The notes beneath the pieces are model-generated. The model saw nothing but the letters and a program-made list of their open reading frames with translations, had not been told where the DNA came from and did not search any database. The position numbers and the translations under genes were made by a program. Positions 34,419 through 41,714 of a stretch of 64,000 nucleotides of DNA are shown piece after piece. The DNA is from Paenibacillus_E violae (GTDB taxonomy: Bacteria; Bacillota; Bacilli; Paenibacillales; NBRC-103111), in the NCBI RefSeq assembly GCF_032461945.1, contig NZ_JAWCUD010000004.1, positions 1-64,000 of the forward strand, written 5' to 3'. The stretch's first letter is position 1. Each line of letters starts with the position of its first letter.

Positions 34419-35528
34419 ATGAAGTCTTTTGAATACGGGGATAAAGAGATCAGTTCATTAGATATTTCCATTACCGTGACTTCGATGATTATCGGGGTTG
34501 GCATTCTGATGCTCCCACGTGAGTTAGCAAAAACAGTCAATGGCTCGGACGGTTGGATATCTATGTTCGCAGCAGGCATGCTTGCCATCGGGGTCGCTTG
34601 GATACTCGCCAAAATAGCGACACATTTCAGCAGCCAAGGCTACTACGTCTATGCTTCTGCTGCGATCACAAAGCCCCTTGCCTTCGCTGCCGTTTTATTG
34701 CTATCGCTTTATTTTCTTTCCTTTTGCGCTTATGAAGTCAGGGCTATCGCCAATATTGCTAAACAATACTTATTTGAAACAACGCCTGTAGAGGTCATTG
34801 CCTTTGCTTTCTTAATGGTAAACGTGTATGCCGTTAGCGGCAGCCGCGTAGGACTCATTCGTTTAAACATCTTATTTATACCGATCGTACTATTGGTCAC
34901 AGTGCTCGTTCTTCTCTTTAGCCTGGGTATGGTCGATATAAAAGAACTGAAACCTTTTTATACGACGAACTGGAAATCGTTAGCCGCTGCAACGAAAACG
35001 ACCGCTTTTTCGCTTTTGGGTTTTGAAGTCGTCCTGTTCTATATTACGATAATGAACCGACCGAAAGATGCCCCAAAAGCTGTAGCCATCGGTGTACTTA
35101 TCCCTCTCGTGTTATATACGGCCATCTATCTTGTCTGCGTAGGTGTTTTTTCACAGCTCGCACTGCCGGAAATCACTTATCCAGCTGTAGAGCTTGCTAA
35201 GGAAATGCAGATCCCTGGCGAATTCTTTGAACGGTTCGAATCCATCTTTTTTACGATTTGGATCATGGCTGTCTTTACGACTACTGTCATGGCCTATGAT
35301 TGTACGATTTATGGACTTCGCTCTTTGTTCCCCAAACCAAAACACAAGACATGGGTATTCGTTCTTAGCCCGATCATCTATTTAATGTGTATGTATCCGA
35401 AAAATTTATCTGATTTTAGTAAAATGAGCTCCTTCATCAGTTACGAAGGAATTGTGGTGAGTATTCTGTTTCCAATTCTCATACATGTAGTTGCCAAGCT
35501 TCGAGGAGTGAAGAGCGATGCTTCCTAG
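34419..35528 (+). CDS. GerB-type germinant receptor permease subunit
   Basis: Member of the GerAB/GerKB endospore germination permease family (APC superfamily), thought to bind germinant. It starts MKSFEYGDKEISSLDISITV and shows about ten membrane segments across 369 residues. MIIGVGILMLPRELAK in helix 1 and FRAIANIAK-like YEVRAIANIAKQYLFETTP are family-like. It starts 3 bp after the A subunit stop, with AAGGAG inside the A gene end, and overlaps the C subunit by 11 bp. Confidence 0.93.
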   Translation: MKSFEYGDKEISSLDISITVTSMIIGVGILMLPRELAKTVNGSDGWISMFAAGMLAIGVAWILAKIATHFSSQGYYVYASAAITKPLAFAAVLLLSLYFLSFCAYEVRAIANIAKQYLFETTPVEVIAFAFLMVNVYAVSGSRVGLIRLNILFIPIVLLVTVLVLLFSLGMVDIKELKPFYTTNWKSLAAATKTTAFSLLGFEVVLFYITIMNRPKDAPKAVAIGVLIPLVLYTAIYLVCVGVFSQLALPEITYPAVELAKEMQIPGEFFERFESIFFTIWIMAVFTTTVMAYDCTIYGLRSLFPKPKHKTWVFVLSPIIYLMCMYPKNLSDFSKMSSFISYEGIVVSILFPILIHVVAKLRGVKSDAS

Positions 35529-36717
35529 AAAGATACTCGCCACACTATATCTCGGTTGCTCATTGTCGCTGCTGACAGGATGCTGGGACCGTGTGGAAAT
35601 TAATCAACGCGGCTTCGTTGTTGGAGTCGCCATCGACAAACCGGAGGGGGATAACGGAAAAAATCTATACAAAGGTACCTACCAAATGATAGTGCCTGGC
35701 GGACTAAAACAAAGCAGCGGAAGTACTACCGGACAAGGCAACAGCATGAATCCCCATGCCGGACAGGCTTATTTCAATATCTCGACAACAGAAAACTCGA
35801 TGCCGGCTGTAGCCGCCAGAATATCAGGAAAAACAAGCCGATCTCCTTATTTTGAACACTTGAGAATCATCATCATTTCTAGTGATGTGGCGAAAAACAA
35901 AGCCAACCTCCCCAATGTGCTTGATTTTTTTCTGCGAAATAGCGAAATGCGGCGCGGCGTTCAAATTTTAATCGCGGAAGGGAAAGCCTCGGATATCCTC
36001 GGCATATACCCAAACAATGAATCAACGCCAATTGATTATATCTCCTCTATCGCCAAAAACTATCAAAAAACGAATTTCATGCTTCCTGAATCAAGGATTG
36101 GCGATGTGCATGAATTTTTAATCAAAAATGAAAGCTTTGTTCTACAAACCATTAAAAAGGAAGGCGGAGGTGTGACCCTGAATGGAAGCGCCTTATTCGA
36201 TGGAACAACCAAGCAGTTGCTCGGCTTCCTTACGGGTGAAGAAACGCAAGGATTAAACTTTATTACGAAGCGAGTGAAGGGCGGAATCGTTGAATCCAAC
36301 ATCGATGATCAAGTCGTAGCCTTTAAAGTGGAACGCTCAAACAGGAAGTTTTACGTCCAACAAACGAGTCCGGGACATATGAAATTTACGATTAAAATCA
36401 TTGCCGAAGGCACTTTGGACAAATCCATCACCAACATCGATCCTTCTGATGGAAAAACCGTAGAAGCGCTTGAGAAAAGCTTGGAAGACAAATTGACCTC
36501 CACAACCAATAAGACGATCAAAAAATTGCAGCATACCTACAAAAAAGACGCTTTAGGCCTCGGCCCTTATTTATTCCAGGATCATTATAAAATGTGGAAG
36601 CCGATTGCGGAAAATTGGGATACCGGAGAGAATTTGTTTGCTCAAGCAGAGGTCGACGTGCAGACCAAAGTGATTATCCGCCGTATTGGCAATATTTTCG
36701 AATCAACAAAGGAGTAA
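35518..36717 (+). CDS. GerC-type germinant receptor lipoprotein
   Basis: Lipoprotein subunit of the Ger(x)C family. The signal ends LSLLTGCWDRVEINQRGFVV; LTGC is the lipobox and CWDRxEIN is diagnostic of the family. Three-domain architecture is expected over 399 residues; YFEHLRIIIISSDVAK and FLRNSEMRRGVQILIAEGKA belong to domain 1, LGLGPYLFQDHYKMWK to domain 3. ATG at 35518 has GGAGTGAAG upstream inside the B subunit gene. It completes an A-B-C receptor operon. Confidence 0.93.
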   Translation: MLPRKILATLYLGCSLSLLTGCWDRVEINQRGFVVGVAIDKPEGDNGKNLYKGTYQMIVPGGLKQSSGSTTGQGNSMNPHAGQAYFNISTTENSMPAVAARISGKTSRSPYFEHLRIIIISSDVAKNKANLPNVLDFFLRNSEMRRGVQILIAEGKASDILGIYPNNESTPIDYISSIAKNYQKTNFMLPESRIGDVHEFLIKNESFVLQTIKKEGGGVTLNGSALFDGTTKQLLGFLTGEETQGLNFITKRVKGGIVESNIDDQVVAFKVERSNRKFYVQQTSPGHMKFTIKIIAEGTLDKSITNIDPSDGKTVEALEKSLEDKLTSTTNKTIKKLQHTYKKDALGLGPYLFQDHYKMWKPIAENWDTGENLFAQAEVDVQTKVIIRRIGNIFESTKE

Positions 36718-36723
36718 TCAGCC

Positions 36724-36909
36724 ATGTGGTCAACTTTTTTAGGCTTAATGCCTTCCGGATTGGTGTTGATCTGTACAATCCTTTCGTTTGTTGTACCACT
36801 CGGCACTTATCTGATTAATCAACTCCTTCACAAAAACGGAGACCCGCCATGGAAGCAGCAAAACGAAACGGCTCAGCAGCAATCGAAGCCCCCGGAAGCC
36901 AAATCATAA
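36724..36909 (+). CDS. Small membrane protein at the end of the ger operon
   Basis: 61 residues: a long hydrophobic region at about 3-35 (GLMPSGLVLICTILSFVVP, one long or two short helices) and a polar tail rich in Q, P, E, K. GGAG lies about 9 bases before the ATG at 36724, only 6 bp after the GerC stop, so it is cotranscribed. Some receptor operons in spore formers carry a small two-helix D subunit; this may be one, but I see no sequence signature to prove it. Confidence 0.7.
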   Translation: MWSTFLGLMPSGLVLICTILSFVVPLGTYLINQLLHKNGDPPWKQQNETAQQQSKPPEAKS

Positions 36910-36934
36910 ATCGTTAAGGAAAGACGAGATCTTG

Positions 36935-39463
36935 TCAGTCTGCTTCCTTGATTTTCGTACGCGCAAATAACCCATCTTTGCGCACTTCCAACTGCACTTC
37001 ACCCATCAGGTCCGTTCGAAGTACATGCGTGCCCCTATTTCTTAACCGCTCCATGACATCGGGTGCAGGATGACCGTATAGATTTCCTGCTCCTACTGAA
37101 ATTACAGCCGTTCGGGGCTGCCAATAATCCAGCCATTCCTGCGAAGTAGAGTATTTGCTGCCGTGGTGCGCTATTTTCATAACATCGAGACGGTCCGGCT
37201 CCTCTTTGTTCTCTTTCAAACGACCCAGAAGCGCCAGCTCTGATTCTTTTCCCATGTCTCCTGTAAAAAGCCACTTCGTTCCCATCATTTCCAGCATGAG
37301 CACGACAGAATACTCATTTTGTTCCTTCACAAACTCGGCTTGTTCTACTGTTTCTGAAAAAGGATACAGAACCCGCAGTCGGGTCACAGGATCGATCTGG
37401 ATCCATCCGCTTTGTTCCCCGGCAAGCATCGGGAATTTCCGGTCTAAAGCAGTTTGGAATAATTTCTCTATGCCTTTATTCGGATTGTAGGTACCGTTGA
37501 ACACAAATTGCTTAACAGGAATTTGTTCGATAACAGCCTGAAGCCCTCCGCTGTGGTCGGCATCTTCGTGAGACAGTACCAGCATATCCAATTGATGTAC
37601 ACCACGTTTTTTAAGTAAAGGAACCAACAGTTTTTTCCCTACTTCATAAGGATCTTTTCGTGCTTTCCAACCTTCGCCAGCCTTGCTGAACGTAATTGTG
37701 CCTCCGCCATCTATCAGAAGATTTCGCCCATACGGTGTTCGAATAAATATGGCATCCCCTTGGCCCACATCTATAAATTGAACAAGTCCGGTTCTCTCTA
37801 GCCGGTCAGGAGAATAGCCAATCCACAACAGGACAAGGAAACCTCCTACGGCAAGCCATAACCCTATCGCATGTTTCGCTCCTCCTCTGTCTTGTATGCT
37901 CTCTAACCTAATCGGGGGCTCATCCATGTTACCGAGGCTCCAACGCTTCCAAAGCCCATAAATTCCAATCAACAGCAGATAATAAAAAGCAATCCATGGC
38001 AAGCTTGGGGTGGGCCAAATCTGTTTGAAAAGGTACAGCTGCTGCAGCTTGTCTGTCGCCCAAAAAATCGCATCATTCAACCACGAAATGAGCCCCCCCA
38101 TTCCTTGTCCAGCCGGCAAATACATAAGTCCCGAAACGACTGCTATAATACCAGCAGGAAATACAACTAAGCTGATAACGGGAACCAGAACGGCGTTAGC
38201 CAGCCAGGAAAGCAAGGAAAATTGATTGAAATAATAGATCGAAACAGGTAAGGAAATGAGTTGCGAAACAAGGGTTATTGAGGCTGTGTTTCTTAAAACG
38301 GAGGAGGTTAGCCATCCTTCAAGCAAATCATTTACACGCTGTACCCCAAGAATAAGTCCTAGAGTAACCAGAAAAGAGAGCTGAAAACTGACATCCAGCA
38401 AGAAATAAGGATTCCACACCAGCATGACCCAAGCCACGATCGCCATGCTGTGCAGCACATCCTTCGTTACTCCTTTTCTTGCCGCGTACAGCGCCACCAT
38501 GGCCATCAACCCCGCTCTTACAATGGAAGGAGATGCACCCGTCAGCAGGATGTAGAAGGGCAGCAGCCAAAAGCATATGCGCAAATACGTTTCTTTGGTC
38601 AGCTTTAAGCGGCGCATGCCCCAGAAGCAGACGCCTAGAAATACGGCAACATTCAAGCCTGATATGGCTAAAATATGAGTCAGTCCCAGCTCCGAAAATT
38701 GCTGGAAGCGTTCGGGATCCAGATCGTCCGTTAATCCGATCAGCATGCTCTTCATAAACCCCGCCTGCGGCGCGGGGAAAATCAGGTCCATGCGGCGGCT
38801 GAGGTACTCCCGCAGCATGTCGTTCCAGCGCAGCAGCTGGGTGCTGCTGATGCTCGCAGCCGCAGGCTGCACCTGCGCCTGATCCACCCCTTTGGCTATG
38901 AGCTGCCAATGGGTGTAGTGAAGGCGCAAATATCGGCGGTAGTCAAAGCCGCCGAAGTTGCGTGCCGGGGACGGGCTGCGCAGCGTCCCCGTGAGCGTCA
39001 GGGCGTCGCCTCGGCGCCACGCCGACGCCACCTCCTGCTGCGGCTGCGCCAGCAAGCGCAGCGAGACCTGCACGCTTTCCCCGCCGAGCGGGAAAGCGCG
39101 GTCCTGGAAGCGGACGGACTCCGCTTCCACGGTAAAGCTGGCCCTGTCGCCGTCAACGGTGACAGGGGAACTGAATCGGCCGAGCAGCGTGACTTCGCGG
39201 CCGTCCGGGTTTTCCTGCTGCGTGAGGGGCAGCAGGGCCGTGACGTTGCGCTGGTCGGTCCATTGGAAGTAGCCGTAGGCTGCTCCGACCAGCAAAAGCG
39301 CGCACAGCGGCTGTCCGCCGGGCAGCCGCAGCAGGTGGATGACGACGATCGCGGCAAGCATTAGCGAGCTCGTCGTCAATGACAGCCATGGAAGATGGCT
39401 GTATAGCGCAAGCACATAGCCAGTTATCCACAGAGAGCATCCTATAACAACTGGTCGTTTCAT
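36935..39463 (-). CDS. comEC: DNA internalization competence protein ComEC/Rec2
   Basis: Membrane channel for single-stranded DNA uptake in transformation. The N-terminal soluble OB-like region (about 55-225) sits between the first helices and the competence domain (GLTHILAISGLNVAVFLG, then about eight helices to ~510). A metallo-beta-lactamase domain follows (VQFIDVGQGDAIFIRTPYG, LSHEDADHSGGL, IAHHGSKYSTS). Length 842 residues, slightly long. ATG at 39463 has GGAGGAG. Bases 38760-39320, the N-terminal third, are far richer in G+C than the rest. Confidence 0.95.
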   Translation of the reverse strand: MKRPVVIGCSLWITGYVLALYSHLPWLSLTTSSLMLAAIVVIHLLRLPGGQPLCALLLVGAAYGYFQWTDQRNVTALLPLTQQENPDGREVTLLGRFSSPVTVDGDRASFTVEAESVRFQDRAFPLGGESVQVSLRLLAQPQQEVASAWRRGDALTLTGTLRSPSPARNFGGFDYRRYLRLHYTHWQLIAKGVDQAQVQPAAASISSTQLLRWNDMLREYLSRRMDLIFPAPQAGFMKSMLIGLTDDLDPERFQQFSELGLTHILAISGLNVAVFLGVCFWGMRRLKLTKETYLRICFWLLPFYILLTGASPSIVRAGLMAMVALYAARKGVTKDVLHSMAIVAWVMLVWNPYFLLDVSFQLSFLVTLGLILGVQRVNDLLEGWLTSSVLRNTASITLVSQLISLPVSIYYFNQFSLLSWLANAVLVPVISLVVFPAGIIAVVSGLMYLPAGQGMGGLISWLNDAIFWATDKLQQLYLFKQIWPTPSLPWIAFYYLLLIGIYGLWKRWSLGNMDEPPIRLESIQDRGGAKHAIGLWLAVGGFLVLLWIGYSPDRLERTGLVQFIDVGQGDAIFIRTPYGRNLLIDGGGTITFSKAGEGWKARKDPYEVGKKLLVPLLKKRGVHQLDMLVLSHEDADHSGGLQAVIEQIPVKQFVFNGTYNPNKGIEKLFQTALDRKFPMLAGEQSGWIQIDPVTRLRVLYPFSETVEQAEFVKEQNEYSVVLMLEMMGTKWLFTGDMGKESELALLGRLKENKEEPDRLDVMKIAHHGSKYSTSQEWLDYWQPRTAVISVGAGNLYGHPAPDVMERLRNRGTHVLRTDLMGEVQLEVRKDGLFARTKIKEAD

Positions 39464-39496
39464 TTAAGCTTACTCCTCCCTTCCGGCCAAACAAAA

Positions 39497-39546
39497 AACC
39501 TCATCTCAGATGAGCCCTATTCATAGGCTGCTGCTGAAATGAGGTT
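39497..39546 (-). terminator. Terminator between comEB and comEC
   Basis: AACCTCATCTCAG and CTGAAATGAGGTT pair with one mismatch; an inner AGCC/GGCT hairpin fills the loop. On the minus strand TTTTTTGTTTG follows. It should uncouple comEC from comEA-comEB, at least partly. Confidence 0.8.
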
Positions 39547-39571
39547 CTTCCCCAATGCCGATTAAATTGAT

Positions 39572-40084
39572 CTAATTCACAACGTCAGATACGGTGCCAG
39601 GCGGAGGTTCGTACCCTTCCATGGAGCGGAAGGTGATGCCTCTGGCCGCCATTAACTGGCTGACTTTCTCGTTATCCTTCGGATAGCCGCGATGGAAAAC
39701 AATCTCCGTCACACCGCTATTGGCAAGCATATTTGCGCAAGTCCAGCAGGGCTGATCGGTAACATAGACCGTAGAGCCCTCCCGATCCTCACGATCTGTA
39801 AAGAGTAAAAGATTTTGCTCGGCGTGGATGGTGCGGATACAGCGCTGCTTGCGCACTACCTCCTCAACATCCTCCACCACTTTCAGTTCAATTTCTTCAA
39901 CAAGCATGCACCCGGCTTCCGTGCAATCAGGCACCCCCATCGGAGCGCCGTTATAAGCTGTTCCGAGCAGCTTTTTCCCTTGAACGAGCACAGCTCCAAC
40001 ATGCCTTCGATTACATCTGGAACGTGTGGAAGCCATATAGGCAATATCAAGAAAGTAAGTGTCCCAGTCCTTGCGGTTACTCAT
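39572..40084 (-). CDS. comEB: dCMP deaminase family protein, ComEB
   Basis: Zinc-dependent deoxycytidylate deaminase of the comE operon. The zinc site is TIHAEQNLL (HAE with catalytic Glu) and PCWTCANML (PCxxC). CNRRHVGAVLV and GTAYNGAPMG are family stretches. Length 170 residues from ATG at 40084, chosen because GGGGAG lies 5 bases upstream and because MSNRKDWDTYF aligns with known starts. It lies between comEA and comEC in the standard order. The enzyme itself is not needed for DNA uptake in B. subtilis, as far as I recall. Confidence 0.95.
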   Translation of the reverse strand: MSNRKDWDTYFLDIAYMASTRSRCNRRHVGAVLVQGKKLLGTAYNGAPMGVPDCTEAGCMLVEEIELKVVEDVEEVVRKQRCIRTIHAEQNLLLFTDREDREGSTVYVTDQPCWTCANMLANSGVTEIVFHRGYPKDNEKVSQLMAARGITFRSMEGYEPPPGTVSDVVN

Positions 40085-40166
40085 CGTAGCTCCCCTCTCC
40101 TGTCCTTTAATTCCTATTTTCATTTCTAGTATTCTCTCATACTTCATCTCAAAATGAAAGAAAGGA

Positions 40167-40703
40167 CTATGTTGAAGTTACGTAAACAAACGGCTTCAGC
40201 TTCTCAAGCATTTTATCCCCAATCCCCTTCACCTCGGTTAACTCTTCAACTCTGCTAAATCTACCTTTTTTCAAACGGTATTCCAAAATGGCTTTCGCTT
40301 TACTGTCGCCTATCCCAGGCAAATCATTTAATTGCTTAAGCGTTGCGGTATTCAAATCCAATAGACCCGTTGAAGGTGATGGGCTTGGACTTCCTTTTAG
40401 CTTAGGTAAAGGTGATTCTGAAGTAATGCTTGTTAGCGGGGCAGCCGGAGACGCGTTCGGTGTGGAGGTTTCGGTGGTCTCGGTGGTTTCGGTGGTTTCA
40501 AAAGTGGCTCCAGGTGTTGCTATGGATTCCAGAGCTGTCTCCTCTCCGTTCACTATGAGAGCTTCAATTTGCGCATTCACTGGCTTAAACTCCGTTTGTA
40601 TCATCGATGACCGGCCCCCTGTTACAAAAGGCCATACGACAAAAACGACAAAACAAACCATGATAGCAACATATAAAAATTTTCGATATCGAAATACGGC
40701 CAC
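40167..40703 (-). CDS. comEA: ComEA-like DNA-binding protein with helix-hairpin-helix
   Basis: Membrane-anchored DNA receptor for transformation. One N-terminal transmembrane helix (about 8-28) and a Ser/Thr/Pro/Glu linker precede the C-terminal HhH pair: LNTATLKQLNDLPGIGDSKA and RVEELTEVKGIGDKMLEKLK. The SLBB-type domain usual between helix and HhH is not apparent; instead a linker contains ETTETTETTET, encoded by a 9-bp tandem repeat (about 40470-40500). Start is GTG at 40703 with AAGGAGGG. Divergent from comER, as in B. subtilis. Confidence 0.9.
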   Translation of the reverse strand: MAVFRYRKFLYVAIMVCFVVFVVWPFVTGGRSSMIQTEFKPVNAQIEALIVNGEETALESIATPGATFETTETTETTETSTPNASPAAPLTSITSESPLPKLKGSPSPSPSTGLLDLNTATLKQLNDLPGIGDSKAKAILEYRLKKGRFSRVEELTEVKGIGDKMLEKLKPFVYVTST

Positions 40704-40862
40704 GAACTCCCTCCTTACAGTTTAAATAAAAATACAAGCTAATCTTTCATAATGACAGAGAAGCATGCATATACATGAAAAAGCATCCGAATGGCATCCA
40801 AAACTGACCCCGTTCTATAAATATTAACGAAAGTGACTGATTTTTTCGGGAGGGATTACTAG

Positions 40863-41702
40863 ATGAAAGCAGGGTTCATCGGTACTGGGAGTATGGGAAG
40901 TATTCTGATTGAAGCGTTCATTCATTCTGGGGCTTTCAATCCGGAGCAAATTATTGCAGGAAATCGAACGATTCGTAAAGTTGAGCTTCTTGCGGAGACA
41001 TATCCTGGGCTTCTGGTAGCCCAATCGAATAGAGAAGTCGTGCTGGAGAGCGATATTATTTTCCTCTGTGTAAAGCCTTCTGAATTTAAAAAGGTTATTG
41101 ATGAAATTAAAGAGGACGTGCTTCCCTCCCAGTTCATCGTATCCATCACAAGTCCTGTGCTGATTAAACATTTGGAAAGTCTTTTGCCGTCGAAAATAAG
41201 TAAAATCATTCCAAGTATTACGAACTATGTATTAAGTGGTGCTACACTTTGTATTCATGGTAATCGGATGCAGCCCGAGGATAAAGAATGGCTGGAAAAT
41301 TTATTTGCCCATATCTCATCACCGATACGGGTGTCTGAAAATTATACACGCATCTCATCAGATCTATCCAGCTGCGGTCCTGCTTTTCTTGCCAACTTCA
41401 TTCAATCCTTTATCGATGCAGCAGTTGAAGTCACAGGTATCTCCCCTGAAGAAGCAACGCTTCTTGCCAGTGAGATGACACTTGGAACAGGCAAGCTGTT
41501 GACGACGGGCGGCTTTAACCCTACGACCTTGCAAAAACGTGTCTCCGTGCCCGGCGGTATAACGGCCGAAGGATTGCGTATTTTGGATGAGGAGCTTTCC
41601 GGCGTATTCTCGCGAGTAATCCACGCTACCCACGACAAATATCAAGAAGACCTTGAGAAGACTGAGCAGCAATTAACAATAAAACAGCAGTCTTCTCAAT
41701 AG
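40863..41702 (+). CDS. comER: ComER, pyrroline-5-carboxylate reductase-like protein
   Basis: ProC-family NAD(P)-binding protein encoded divergently from comEA, the position of comER. The Rossmann start is MKAGFIGTGSMGSILIEAFI; FLCVKPSEF, ITSPVLIKHLE, DLSSCGPAFLANFIQSFIDA and VSVPGGITAEGLRIL are family motifs. Length 279 residues. GGGAGGG lies before the ATG at 40863. True proline synthesis is doubtful; ComER has been linked to biofilm/sporulation control rather than competence in Bacillus. The last codons overlap a terminator stem. Confidence 0.9.
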   Translation: MKAGFIGTGSMGSILIEAFIHSGAFNPEQIIAGNRTIRKVELLAETYPGLLVAQSNREVVLESDIIFLCVKPSEFKKVIDEIKEDVLPSQFIVSITSPVLIKHLESLLPSKISKIIPSITNYVLSGATLCIHGNRMQPEDKEWLENLFAHISSPIRVSENYTRISSDLSSCGPAFLANFIQSFIDAAVEVTGISPEEATLLASEMTLGTGKLLTTGGFNPTTLQKRVSVPGGITAEGLRILDEELSGVFSRVIHATHDKYQEDLEKTEQQLTIKQQSSQ

Positions 41703-41709
41703 TCTTTTT
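41653..41709 (+). terminator. Terminator of comER, overlapping its 3' end
   Basis: TTGAGAAGACTG (41653-41664) and CAGTCTTCTCAA (41688-41699) form a perfect 12-bp stem lying inside the last codons of comER, followed by TCTTTTTC. Confidence 0.75.
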
Positions 41710-41714
41710 CCTGA

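Noticed and set aside
38328..38909. Minus-strand 193-codon frame inside comEC
   Set aside because: Shadow in another frame of the comEC G+C-rich part; comEC itself has clear domains over the same bases.
40863..41702. proC (proline biosynthesis) for the ComER gene
   Set aside because: Divergent position to comEA and N-terminal pattern fit ComER; no proline gene nearby.
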